The translations under genes were made by a program, and so were the position numbers. From Fagopyrum homotropicum (taxonomy: Eukaryota; Streptophyta; Magnoliopsida; Caryophyllales; Polygonaceae), in the NCBI GenBank assembly GCA_033239125.1, contig BSWB01000007.1, positions 102,971,582-103,035,581 on the forward strand: a DNA stretch of 64,000 nucleotides, given 5' to 3'. This document shows positions 55,746 to 64,000 of the stretch, piece by piece. The notes beneath the pieces are model-generated. The model was not told where the DNA came from, made no database searches, and worked only from the letters and a program-made list of their open reading frames with translations. The stretch's first letter is position 1; each line of letters begins with the position of its first letter.

Positions 55746-58078
55746 GTAGTGGATGGAGCTCACCTGTAGGTCTGCAATGCTCTATCTTGATCTGCTAACA
55801 GGTCGCATATTATGCCACAAATCTGGCTACATCGGGCTTCAACCATCCCCACCAATATGAACATCTCACATCTTGGTACATCTTACTCGTACCTGGATGT
55901 ACCTAGTAAGGTGTACAGTGAGCCTCCTGTAAGATCCTCTGTCTCAACTCTACATTAGCAGGTACACAGATACGATCATGTCGCCTCACCACTCCATCTG
56001 CTCCAATAGAGAACTGTGGAGACTTACCACGAGACATTCTCTCTCAAATCCTCATCAAAGTTGGGCGGGTCTCCTACTTCCGTTGGATCTCATCCAACAG
56101 ACTAGGTAAAACCTCTAAAGCATATAACTGGCCATACTCATCAAGAAACTGGATGTCTAGCTCTATCCAAGCTAGATCCCTCTAAAGTTGAGGTTGTACT
56201 ATCAATTTGGCAATCGCCTTTTCTCGAGGTGTCTTCCTACTCAAGGCGTCAGCTACCACATTCGCCTTTCCAGGAAGATACAGAATCTCAAGGTCAAAGT
56301 CCTTGATCAACTCAAGCCATCAACGCTGGCGGTTATTCAACTCCCGCTACGTAAAAATGTACTTTAGACGCTTATGGTATGTGAAGATCTGACATGTAGC
56401 ACCATATACGTAATGTCTCCAGATCTTCAAAGCATGAACTACCGCTGCTAACTCCAAATCATGAGTTGGGTAGTTCTCCTCATACATCTTCAGCTGTCTA
56501 GACGCATAAGCAATCACTCTGCATCTCTGCATCAATACACATCTCAAGCCTAGCTTGGATGCATCACTGTAAATCACAGAATCATCAAAACCCTCTAGTT
56601 ATGCCAAGACAGGAGCAAAAGTCAAAAGCCTCTTCAACTCCTCAAAACTCTGGGCACACTGGTCAGTCCATACAAATCTGGTAGTCTTCCTCAGAAGACT
56701 CGTAAGTGGATGGGCAATCACAGAAAATCCCTCCAAAAAGCGTATGTAATATCCGGTTAGGCCAAGAAAGCTACGCACTTCCTTGACGTTCGTCGGTGTC
56801 GTCCATGCAGCAACAGACTTAATCTTTGCCGGATCTACCATAATCCCATCGGCGGAGACGATGTGTCAAAATGTCATCGATGGGCAACTCACACTTAGAG
56901 AGCTTGACATAAAGCTCTCTATCCCTCAAAATCTGCAAAATTGTCCTCGGATGACCGGCATGCTCCTCTTTGCTACGGGAGTATATCAAAATGTCATCGA
57001 TAAAGACTACCACAAACTGATCAAGGAAGTCGATGAAGATACTATTCATCAACTCCGTGAAGACAGATGGGGCATTCGTCAACCCAAATGGCATCACTAC
57101 AAACTCGTAGTGTCCATAACGGGTACAAAATGCCGCCCTGTGCACATCGTGCTCTCTCACCCTCAGCTGGTGATATCCTGAATGCAAGTCAATCCGGGAG
57201 AATATTGTCGCTCCCTGAAGCTGATCAAGTAGATCATCAATACGAGGCAATAGATACTTGTTCTTAATAATCACCTTGTTCAACTATCTGCAGTCAATAC
57301 ACAGTGTCAACGATCCGTCCTTCTTCCGCACGAAGAGGACAGGTGCACCTCATGGTGAAACACTATGGCGTATGAAGCCCTTCTCAGGCAACTCCTCGAG
57401 TTGCTTCTTCCGCTCCAACATCTCGACGGGCATCATACGATATGAGGCCTTCGAGATGGGTCTCGTACCAGGCTCCAACTCGATATTAAAATCCACACTC
57501 CTTTGAGGCGGCAAGCTCGACGGCTCAGCAAACACGTCTGCAAACTCGTAGACCACTGGTATGTCCTCCAAAGCTGGACTCTCTCCATCCTTCATGGCGT
57601 ATCACCAGAATGCATCACATCCATGTATTATCAGTCTAGCTGCTCGTACGACACTAATGACAGAGTCTGTCTTCCCAAGGTCCCAACCTCGGAAGACCTC
57701 AATCTGACCAACCTCGGTAGAGACTGTAACAGTTCGTCTACCAACATCCAAAACTGCACGGTGTCTACGCATCCCATTCATACCTAATATGACTTCTTCA
57801 TACATCAATGGCATGACTAAGAAGTCAACGAGCAAAACACAAGTCCCTAAACGAAGGGGACAACTACGTATCCCACGGGTACCTCTGACCCGGCTACCAT
57901 TTGGTAACCCTATAGTAAAGGGTATCCCCTCTATAGTAGCTAAACTCGGACGCTCAACACATGTATCAGAAATAAATGAATGCGTAACACCCGTATCAAA
58001 CAAAGCTCTAACAAGTAAACCATGAAGCAGAATGATACCTGCAGCAGCCGGTGTAGGCAGCTCCTCTGCACTCCTCAC
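55746..58078 (-). pseudogene. pol: Element C protease, RT, RNase H and integrase N-terminus
   Basis: Minus order: protease 57602-58078 with 'RALFDTGVTHSFIS'; RT start 57350-57595 ('LEPGTRPISKASYRMMPVEM'); RT core 56819-57283 ('RIDLHSGYHQLRV', 'MPFGLTNAPSVF', FIDD active site); connection domain 56599-56841 ('VRSFLGLTGYYIRFLEGFS'); RNase H 56347-56577 ('YSDASKLGL', 'YASRQLKMYEENYPTHDLEL'). The integrase zinc region is readable at 55760-55960 ('HPGTSKMYQD', 'YWWGWLKPDVARFVA', then 'QIKIEH'), with stops where TAA and TAG replace expected Gln codons. Separated frames show several frameshifts. E interrupts at 55745. Confidence 0.85.
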
Positions 58079-58289
58079 CTCAAAAGATCTACCCTAAGCT
58101 CCTTTGGTGTCAGTGGCACTCCGACCACGACATCTACCTCTACTCGGCCCGGGAGTAGATCCCTGAGTAGAAGGACGAGCTAGGACTCTCTGATGTCCCT
58201 GTGTCTGCTGTTGAGGTGTCCTCTAACCAACTCCGGCTACACTAGCAGGGGAAGAACCCTGCTGAGATGCAACTCCACCCTGCCTACAG

Positions 58290-59450
58290 AAGGTAGCTCG
58301 ATGTGCTGGTCTACCACAGGTGAAACAAGTCACAACTAGCTTGGGACACTTTGGCTTCAAATGTCCAGGATCACCACAGTTGTAACACTACCGTCCCTTA
58401 TCTACATTCAGTGCAGATGAGGGGTAACTCTGTCGTCTATGGTCTCGTTTAGAACCAGATGCTCCTCCAACTCCACTGGTCTGCCCAGTGCGCTGCCTCT
58501 TCTCAGATCGTCCCATTTGAGAAGCCCTCATCTGACTAGCTCGCTCCCTCTCATAAGCAGAAGTCGGGTCCTGATAATCAGCTAGAGACTCGCAATGGAA
58601 TCCCGCCATGTATGAGCGTGTGCTCTTCCTCAGTCGACGGGAGAACAGGTACACATGCTGGTCCTCAGATGGTGCAGCTGGACCCAGCAAAGCTAACTCA
58701 GTCTGGAAGCGGCGGATGGCGTCTGCAATAGGTACATCCTCAAAACTGGCCTCCACAAAATCTTGTAGCTTCTCCCTCCCAATGAGGCAGGGAAGAACTG
58801 CTCTTGAATCATACTCCACATGCGATCATAGCTGGTGGCTCCGGCTCGTACAGTCCTCCACCACTGATGTGCAATGTCACGGAATAGAGACTGAACTAGC
58901 TCTATCCGTTTGTCCTCAAGATATCTCATAGACTCTAAAGCTAAGTCTACATGTCCTATCCATACCTCGGTCTCTAAATCAATCTGCCCTGAGAAGGGTG
59001 GTACTCCCTGCTGATGGAATGCCTTCAACCAGGTATTTGGTCGAGGCCCTCTGATCTCCTCTATAGCTCGAGCAGTCTCAACAACACATGCCGGCATAGT
59101 TGGCATCTGTGTGGCTCCCTGAGACATCTCAGATGATCCCTCATGCCCTGGTAGATCTGGGACCCGTCTTCCAGCTCTAGCAGCCTCCTCAACACGTCGA
59201 ATGTACTCTCTAAACTTTGGCCCCCTCATTGAGACACGATCAGAGTCATCAGACTGGACTCGATGTGAATGATGTCTCCTCGATCAACTACTCCTCGTCT
59301 CTGGGACGACACTCTCAGGACCTCCTCATGTACCTCCTCCACCACTGGTGGATCAGCAGCGGGAACTGGTCCCTCTCCTATCACGCCCGGAGGAAGAGGT
59401 GGTCTACCTCTACCTCGGCCTACAGCAGCAGTATCTCTAGTCCGAGCCAT
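58290..59450 (-). pseudogene. gag: Element C gag with two zinc knuckles, broken
   Basis: Starts at MARTRDTAAVGRGRGRP (ATG 59448-59450). It shifts frame near 59229 into 'GPRPNTWLKAFHQQGVPPFS', 'WIGHVDLALESM' and 'HQWWRTVRAGA', and again near 58819 into 'LPCLIGREKLQDFVEA', 'TRSYMAGFHCESLADY'. A TAG at 58388-58390 is followed in frame by two CCHC knuckles: C-Y-N-C-G-D-P-G-H-4-C and C-F-T-C-G-R-P-A-H-4-C. Typical chromoviral gag order. Upstream 59451-59741 is leader with an AT dinucleotide run near 59513-59534. Confidence 0.82.
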
Positions 59451-59741
59451 CTGCGGGGTATGCACACCTAACTTATAAGGCTCTATAAAGGTCATATGTA
59501 TAGACATAGATATGTATATATATATATATATATACTTAACACATACATATGCATAATCCACAATACATATATACATATCTACACAACAGAGATCCATAGC
59601 AGAGGTGGCAACTTCTCGTACATTCTAACCCAAAACCATACTTAAAACCAAATATCTTTTGAAAACGTCAGACCCCTTTCGGGTTTTGTTTATTTTACCT
59701 ATCAAACCTCATTGTAGGTAGCAAGTGTCATTGTTGTCAAC

Positions 59742-59759
59742 CTAAGGCTCTGATACCAA
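59742..59759 (-). other. Element C primer binding site (initiator tRNA-Met)
   Basis: On minus: TTGGTATCAGAGCC, four bases inside the 5' LTR. It matches the 3' end of plant initiator tRNA-Met. A leader hairpin with a GAAA loop lies at 59672-59685, also present in F. Confidence 0.85.
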
Positions 59760-59762
59760 CTC

Positions 59763-61341
59763 TGTAACACCCCAAATCCGTGGGACTCGGAGTGTCACAT
59801 TGGGCTAGGATCTCACAATGGATCCTAACCCTAGCCTACCAACAAGTTCACTGGACCTTACAACATGGCACTGACATATATAAAACAAATGCATAAAACT
59901 GTATAAACTGTACAACCAAAAGGTAACAACAACATAGCCGAGTATGAATAACAACATCCTCACACAAGAGGTAACAAAAGGTCATCCTCACGTAGGAGGG
60001 AAAAGTAAACAACCCCAAAAGACCACAACCATCATATGTACGAGAGGTCCTTGACCTGCCACTCTACTAGATCACCCAGCAGCACGCCTATCCTGTGGGG
60101 CATCTACAGCATGGTAATAAACCATTAGCTAACCATAAATTTATGAGGTAATGCATAAGCACAAACACAAGTCATGAAAGATAAGCACATCAACATGCTA
60201 TCACACATTTACCCAGTTTATCATCTTTATATAATAGTCATTCACTCAAATCGTGTCTATATAGATAGATAAAAGTATATGACACGAGGACTGATACAAC
60301 CTCGCACCTGAGCCTGATAGCCAACTGTACGAGTATCGGTCACACAATCCGTGTACCCTATGGGAGTGGATTGCGCCCTTCCTGTAAAGCCAGTATGGCC
60401 TGACATCAGAGAACCTCCCATATTCCACGGCGGGAAGAAATGGAAAGGTTATCAAAGCCACGCAATGGGGCAATCAATAAAACATAGGTCGGTATAAACG
60501 ACATCTCATGCTATCATAGCAAACATATAATGCACACACCATTCATACAAACACCCAATATAGGGATGGTAGCTAAGTAATTCCTACGAACTTACCTCAA
60601 CCTCGTACAAAGCTAAAGCAGAATCAACCTCCACTCCTGAGAGAGGGACACTGCCTAATAACAAGGCATACAAAGATATCAACCTCTATTCATCAAAGGG
60701 GTCACCCCTAGACCCAAGAATTCCATAGGATCATCCTCAACCTAACCTCACAACCTAATAAACCTCAAAGGCCATACAAGGCATATATCGATCATAACCT
60801 CATCCAAACACATGCTCACACATCTAGCATGATCCTATACACTCACACTAGGAAAAGAGGGAACAAAGGCACCCTAAAGCAAGCCTAGAAGCAACACACA
60901 CCTGTAGAACCAAGTGGAAACACCAGCTGGTGATGGTGGCCGCAAGGGCGGCTCACAGGTGGCGCAGGGGCGGCTCACAGGTGGCGCAGGGGCGGCTCAC
61001 TGCCAGCGCTGGGGCGGCTGCAAGGTGGCACAGGGGCGGCTGGACAGCAGAAGACACCACTTCAGCCCTTTCTTCACTTCTTCCTTCGATTCCTTTGCTC
61101 CTTCTTCACTCCAACACCAAACAGACAGAAACATACATACATATACATCAACACAAGCCAATCATGGCTGGAGTAAGATCCAAACCTAAGGAATCTAAGC
61201 TAGACTAAGGAAAGAGAGGAAAAGATGAAGGAAAGAAGAAAGATAGGAAGGAAACCATGGAAGCTTAAACTGGGTCACACAGGGGTAATTTAGGCTTAAT
61301 CTGGGTCCTCAGCTCACACTCTCAGCAACTAGGCTCTTACA
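59763..61341 (-). repeat. Element C 5' LTR (1579 bp, internally deleted)
   Basis: Direct repeat of the left LTR, but about 380 bp shorter at one place: after 'accatggaagctta' (61267) it jumps to the counterpart of about 34832. The deletion removes the TATA-like box and two of the three GCAGGGGCGG motifs. The minisatellite (60945-61045) has one more unit than in the left LTR. Many substitutions separate the two LTRs, so C is older than E and F. Confidence 0.9.
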
Positions 61342-61469
61342 CGCAGCCCATTTGTGACCAACTAGGCCTATTTGTGTCCATTAGCGTCCGTTTGGACCAC
61401 AAATGCCATCTCTAAAATCCCTTGGGTCCACAACCCATCAGTGCCCATTAGTGTCCGTCTGGATCATGA

Positions 61470-62077
61470 ATATCATCTCTAATGTCACCTGGGAATGCTT
61501 CTTGTATCAACCGAAAGAAGTGCGTCCTTACTAGCCGAATAGTGACCTCCTCCGGCAACTTGTTGCCTTCAAAGATCAAGTTATTCCTAGCATGCCATAT
61601 GAAATAAATGGTAGCCACCAAAGCAAATCTCTAAGCTCTTGACTTACGCCTCCTCTTGCTCGTTCTTCGTCTCATCCACCCAAGAGCAAGGTCAATGGTA
61701 CCCAATCCTACCGGTATTCCAAAGCTTCTACGTACCTCTCTCCATACTCGTCTTGAGTACCGACACCTAAAGAAGAGGTGCTCGTGTGATTCCGCCTCTA
61801 GCTTGCAGAAATGGAAAACCGGATCAATGCCAAGAAAACCCATCCTAGTATGGGTAGATAGCCGCTTGAGTGTATCCATCCAAGCAATGAATGCATGCCG
61901 AGGTGTATGCCTTGCGTCCCATATATCATTCACCCAAGTAAGTCTTTCACAATGCTTACGGACAAGCTGATAAGCCTTGGTGACTTTAAACCGCCCACCC
62001 TTACATAAATCATTCATGGTGTCCTCCTGAGTAGCCCCCGGCAAGGTGAGGCTAGCCATCTTGTCGCGTCCGGCCAA
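61470..62077 (-). pseudogene. LINE reverse transcriptase C-terminus (zf-RVT region)
   Basis: Read from 62077: 'FKVTKAYQLVRKH', 'IWDARHTPRHAFIAWM', 'LSTHTRMGFLGI', 'CKLEAESHEHLFFRCRYSRRVW'. This is the zinc-binding C-terminal region that follows the RT domain in plant LINEs. An in-frame TAG at 61631-61633 interrupts it and the same frame continues with 'RFALVATIYFIWHARNN', 'LIFEGNKLP' and ends near 61470. In this family Trp is usual where the TAG falls (AWRFA), so TGG to TAG is likely. The RT and endonuclease domains are absent. Confidence 0.8.
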
Positions 62078-62110
62078 GATAGCTTTAATAAGCGGTGAGT
62101 CTCAATTGAT

Positions 62111-62551
62111 GATTGTTTGGAGTGTTTGTGTTGTTAATTATTGACTAAGACTTGATAAGTGTTTATATGAGCTTTGATTGATCATTCCATCACTTGTGCA
62201 TATGAAATTCAATCTTATCAACTCTTATCTCTATCTTGTGATGATTGACATGTATTCTATTATTCTAGTTCTATATTGAAATTAGCATTTTGATAATAGA
62301 AGCATGATATAGTCTTTTGAAATTGAAACATCTATCATTGTTTGAGTTTGAATTGCACTTGACAATGCCTTCTACTTATTCAATATACTTGTCCTATAAT
62401 TTGTTGGATGATGATTTATCTTCCATGCATTTTCATGATTGTATCTTGTATTTTGAAATTTGATATCATCTCCTATTTTGTTCATGATTTAGGTACTAAT
62501 CACTTCAAGAAAGTGCCTTTATATCTTTCCAATTTTCCTTACTCAAAATTC
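62111..62551 (+). other. Element D intron-like AT-rich stretch after the LINE
   Basis: Resumes D after the LINE target duplication. Rich in 'tgat' and 'ttg' tracts with no coding frame. Probable continuation of the putative intron. Confidence 0.4.
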
Positions 62552-63449
62552 ATGTCTAGAAAGAAAGTGTGTGTGGATTCATCATTTAAGAACCATAAAG
62601 GCAAAAGGCCTATGAAAGAGGTTCCTAGTGAGGAAGAGCAAGAGGGTTAGCCTATGGGTAGTCCCCACGAAGTTCACCACCCCCAGTTCCTAGAACCAAA
62701 CTTGAGATCGTTATCCCAAAAACTTATAAACCAAACCATACTAGGCATGGTAAACTCAAGATTCGCCCAACCAGATACCTTGATCATGCAATGATCAATG
62801 ATATGGAGATTTAGAGGATATCACTGCCTTGTTTACCAATGTTGGCTTAAGATCCTTTTTAAGTTGGGATGAGGAAAACCTACAATAATCTTCTCTTAGA
62901 ATTCTTAAGTACTTTCAAGGCTATTTTTCCTCCTAGAAATCCTACAAACTTGACCATCTCTTTTCTTCATGGCAACCAAGACCGAACCCTAACCGTAAAT
63001 GGCCTTCAAGAGATTTTGGGAATTTTAGATTTTGTGGAGTATCCACCTAATGTAGATTATAGATTTTAGAAGAGTATGGGTATGGGATCCTTTGTATCCG
63101 GAAAGACCAAGAGATCAACCCTCTACCATCATGACATTCACCTCTTCTATAGGAATTTGAGTGTTTTCGTAGCCGAGTGGAGAGCATACCTATCCCCACT
63201 TCGGATGAGCTTTACATAGTGTGGTGTGCCTTTCACAACACCATCCCTTACATTCCTTATAAGTTGGTGAAGTTTCTAAGAAAAGTGGCCATAAAGTTAA
63301 GAGGAACTATATACATGGGAGGTTTGGTAACTAGGATTGCTAAGTTCTTTAACATTCCCCTTGATCACCTTACACCTCTTTCACGCACTAACAAAAGTGT
63401 CTTTGTCTTTTGTATTAGGGACCATGCAAACTTTAAGTACGTGGTATAA
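62552..63449 (+). pseudogene. Element D third ORF fragments (ATHILA ORF1-like)
   Basis: Three frames in order: 'MSRKKVCVDSSFKNHKGKRP' (62552-62650, basic N-terminus); 62869-63069 with 'LLEFLSTFKAIFPP' and 'LTVNGLQEILGI', matching the 'LEFVGSVTYFP' and 'WRDIFGFP' part of A; and 63177-63449 with 'GTIYMGGLVTRIAKFFNIPL', matching B's 'GNIGYGGIVTHIARSLGVDF'. Several stops and at least one frameshift separate them. The order and motif match identify the family; the protein is certainly inactive. Confidence 0.6.
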
Positions 63450-64000
63450 GGAATGCTTATATTCATATGTATATATTTGTTTCATGTTTTTCATTCATTT
63501 TCTTTTTTTATTTTCATGTTTTCTTTTTCATTTTGTGTTAGTCTTTTATTTTCCATAAATCCAAAAACATTAGAAAAGTTTTAAAAACCTAAAAAAATTT
63601 TAAAAAATTTAAAATTTGTGTATGGTTCTTATAATGTTGAAATGATCTTGATGATGAGACTTAAATTTTAGTCATGACAATAATAGACTTGTTAATTGTA
63701 AAGTGTGTGAATTAAGTATATGAAAAGTATGTTAAATAGACATCCATAAAATACATATGAAATATAAATTTAGTTATGTATTTATATCTTTCTATTGGTT
63801 GATAATGACTTAGTAAATTCTATGCTAAGAAATTTGAGTTAACCTAAACATGTGTAGGTTCATGTTTACTTTAGCTCTTAATTGTTGGGCCTAAGGCAAA
63901 AAAAATTAGTGATATTTGAGATATGCAAACGCTAAAACGCGTTTCACAGTTTCACACAACTAGAAACCTCGATCTCTTCTTAGCCCTTCCCTTTTCGCTC
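63450..64000 (+). other. AT-rich sequence after the element D third ORF
   Basis: No gene or repeat recognised. Very T- and A-rich (for example near 63480-63620). Expected position of D's 3' non-coding region. Confidence 0.4.

Larger units (their letters stand above)
32988..61341 (-). mobile_element. Element C: Tekay-like chromovirus, split by E
   Basis: TSD CGCAG (32983-32987 and 61342-61346). LTRs 32988-34920 and 59763-61341, plus-strand ends TGTAACACCCC and GGCTCTTACA. Sense minus: PBS next to the right LTR, then gag, protease (DTG), RT, RNase H, integrase, chromodomain, PPT next to the left LTR. The order and the chromodomain place it in the Tekay/Del chromoviruses. Many stops and frameshifts; inactive. 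E sits inside its integrase. Confidence 0.92.
32686..62099 (-). mobile_element. 5'-truncated LINE, split by element C
   Basis: Two pieces: 61347-62099 (coding end and 3' UTR start) and 32686-32987 (3' UTR end), separated by C. An 11-bp target duplication TCTCAATTGAT lies at 32675-32685 and 62100-62110. About 1.05 kb remains of what is normally several kb, so it is strongly 5'-truncated, as is usual for LINEs. The 3' UTR has tandem repeats of about 70-90 bp beginning 'GAGATGGCATT' (minus), at 61490, 61410 and 32970 downward; C landed in this array. No clear poly(A) tail is visible. Confidence 0.75.
27900..64000 (+). mobile_element. Element D: ancient Athila-like element, host of the right-hand nest
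   Basis: Plus-strand pieces in collinear order: degenerate LTR ending near 29307, degenerate PBS, gag-like coiled coil, acidic fragment, the post-pol box at 31625-31660, an intron-like AT-rich stretch, then (after the inserted LINE) third-ORF fragments up to 63449. RT, RNase H and integrase are absent, so gag-pol has been lost. The left limit is uncertain and the 3' LTR lies beyond the window. D is the oldest layer of the nest. Confidence 0.65.

Noticed and set aside
56831..57000. Apparent local duplication 'aaatgtcatcgat' in C's RT
   Set aside because: One copy belongs to the RT active-site region and the other fits a decayed 'FLGH' segment by a small indel; chance similarity is enough.
59513..59534. 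AT dinucleotide run as a functional site
   Set aside because: Simple microsatellite in C's leader; nothing else supports a role.
60914..61208. GGAG-rich ORFs in C's LTR
   Set aside because: Minisatellite read-through in the LTR.
1..64000. Host genes, tRNA genes, CRISPR arrays, bacterial operons
   Set aside because: All long frames belong to retrotransposons; tRNA-like phrases are primer binding sites only; no regular spacer-repeat array is present.

Overview
The window is a block of nested, mostly decayed retrotransposons from a large plant (angiosperm) nuclear genome. I see no host gene, no rRNA or tRNA gene and no CRISPR array. The plant assignment rests on the elements themselves: Athila/Tat-type Ty3-gypsy elements primed by tRNA-Asp (PBS core TGGCGCCGTTGCCGGGG), Tekay/Del-type chromoviruses primed by initiator tRNA-Met (PBS TGGTATCAGAGC), and a plant-type LINE. 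No species can be named from this sequence.

Left part (1-27.9 kb). H is the end of an Athila-like LTR (1-1271). It abuts G, an old Tekay-like LTR (1272-2832). G is split by element A (2833-27816, + strand, Athila-like, TSD GTGCC) and continues to about 27899. A is itself split by element B (12655-25929, - strand, Athila-like, TSD TAGCA). B is the best preserved element: identical-length 1739-bp LTRs, gag, a 1334-residue protease-RT-RNase H-integrase frame and an intact third ORF. A is broken: gag has a stop and frameshifts, integrase is cleanly missing, and the third ORF has three in-frame stops.

Right part (27.9-64 kb). D is a very old + strand Athila-like element that runs off the right edge. 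It contains a 5'-truncated LINE (32686-62099, - strand, TSD TCTCAATTGAT). The LINE contains C (32988-61341, - strand, chromodomain Tekay-like, TSD CGCAG). C contains E (36568-55745, - strand, Athila-like, TSD GTAGT). E contains F (41085-49490, - strand, non-coding LARD-like Tekay relative with 2.97-kb LTRs). Nesting is therefore D > LINE > C > E > F. By-eye LTR divergence falls in the same order (C > E > F, and A > B).

The most interesting signal is a system of short family-specific palindromes with a shared CG-NN-CG core. Examples are CTCGACCGAG in A, CCACGGCCGTGG in B and E, and AATCGACCGATT in H; D has CTCGAG. They cluster just upstream of LTR TATA boxes, just upstream of a putative internal TATA box for the third ORF, and inside the fast-evolving polyprotein linkers. 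The same elements also share a hairpin next to the PPT with compensatory changes, a hairpin box just after pol, and repeated LTR motifs. Nearly every nonsense mutation that can be judged fits C-to-T decay.
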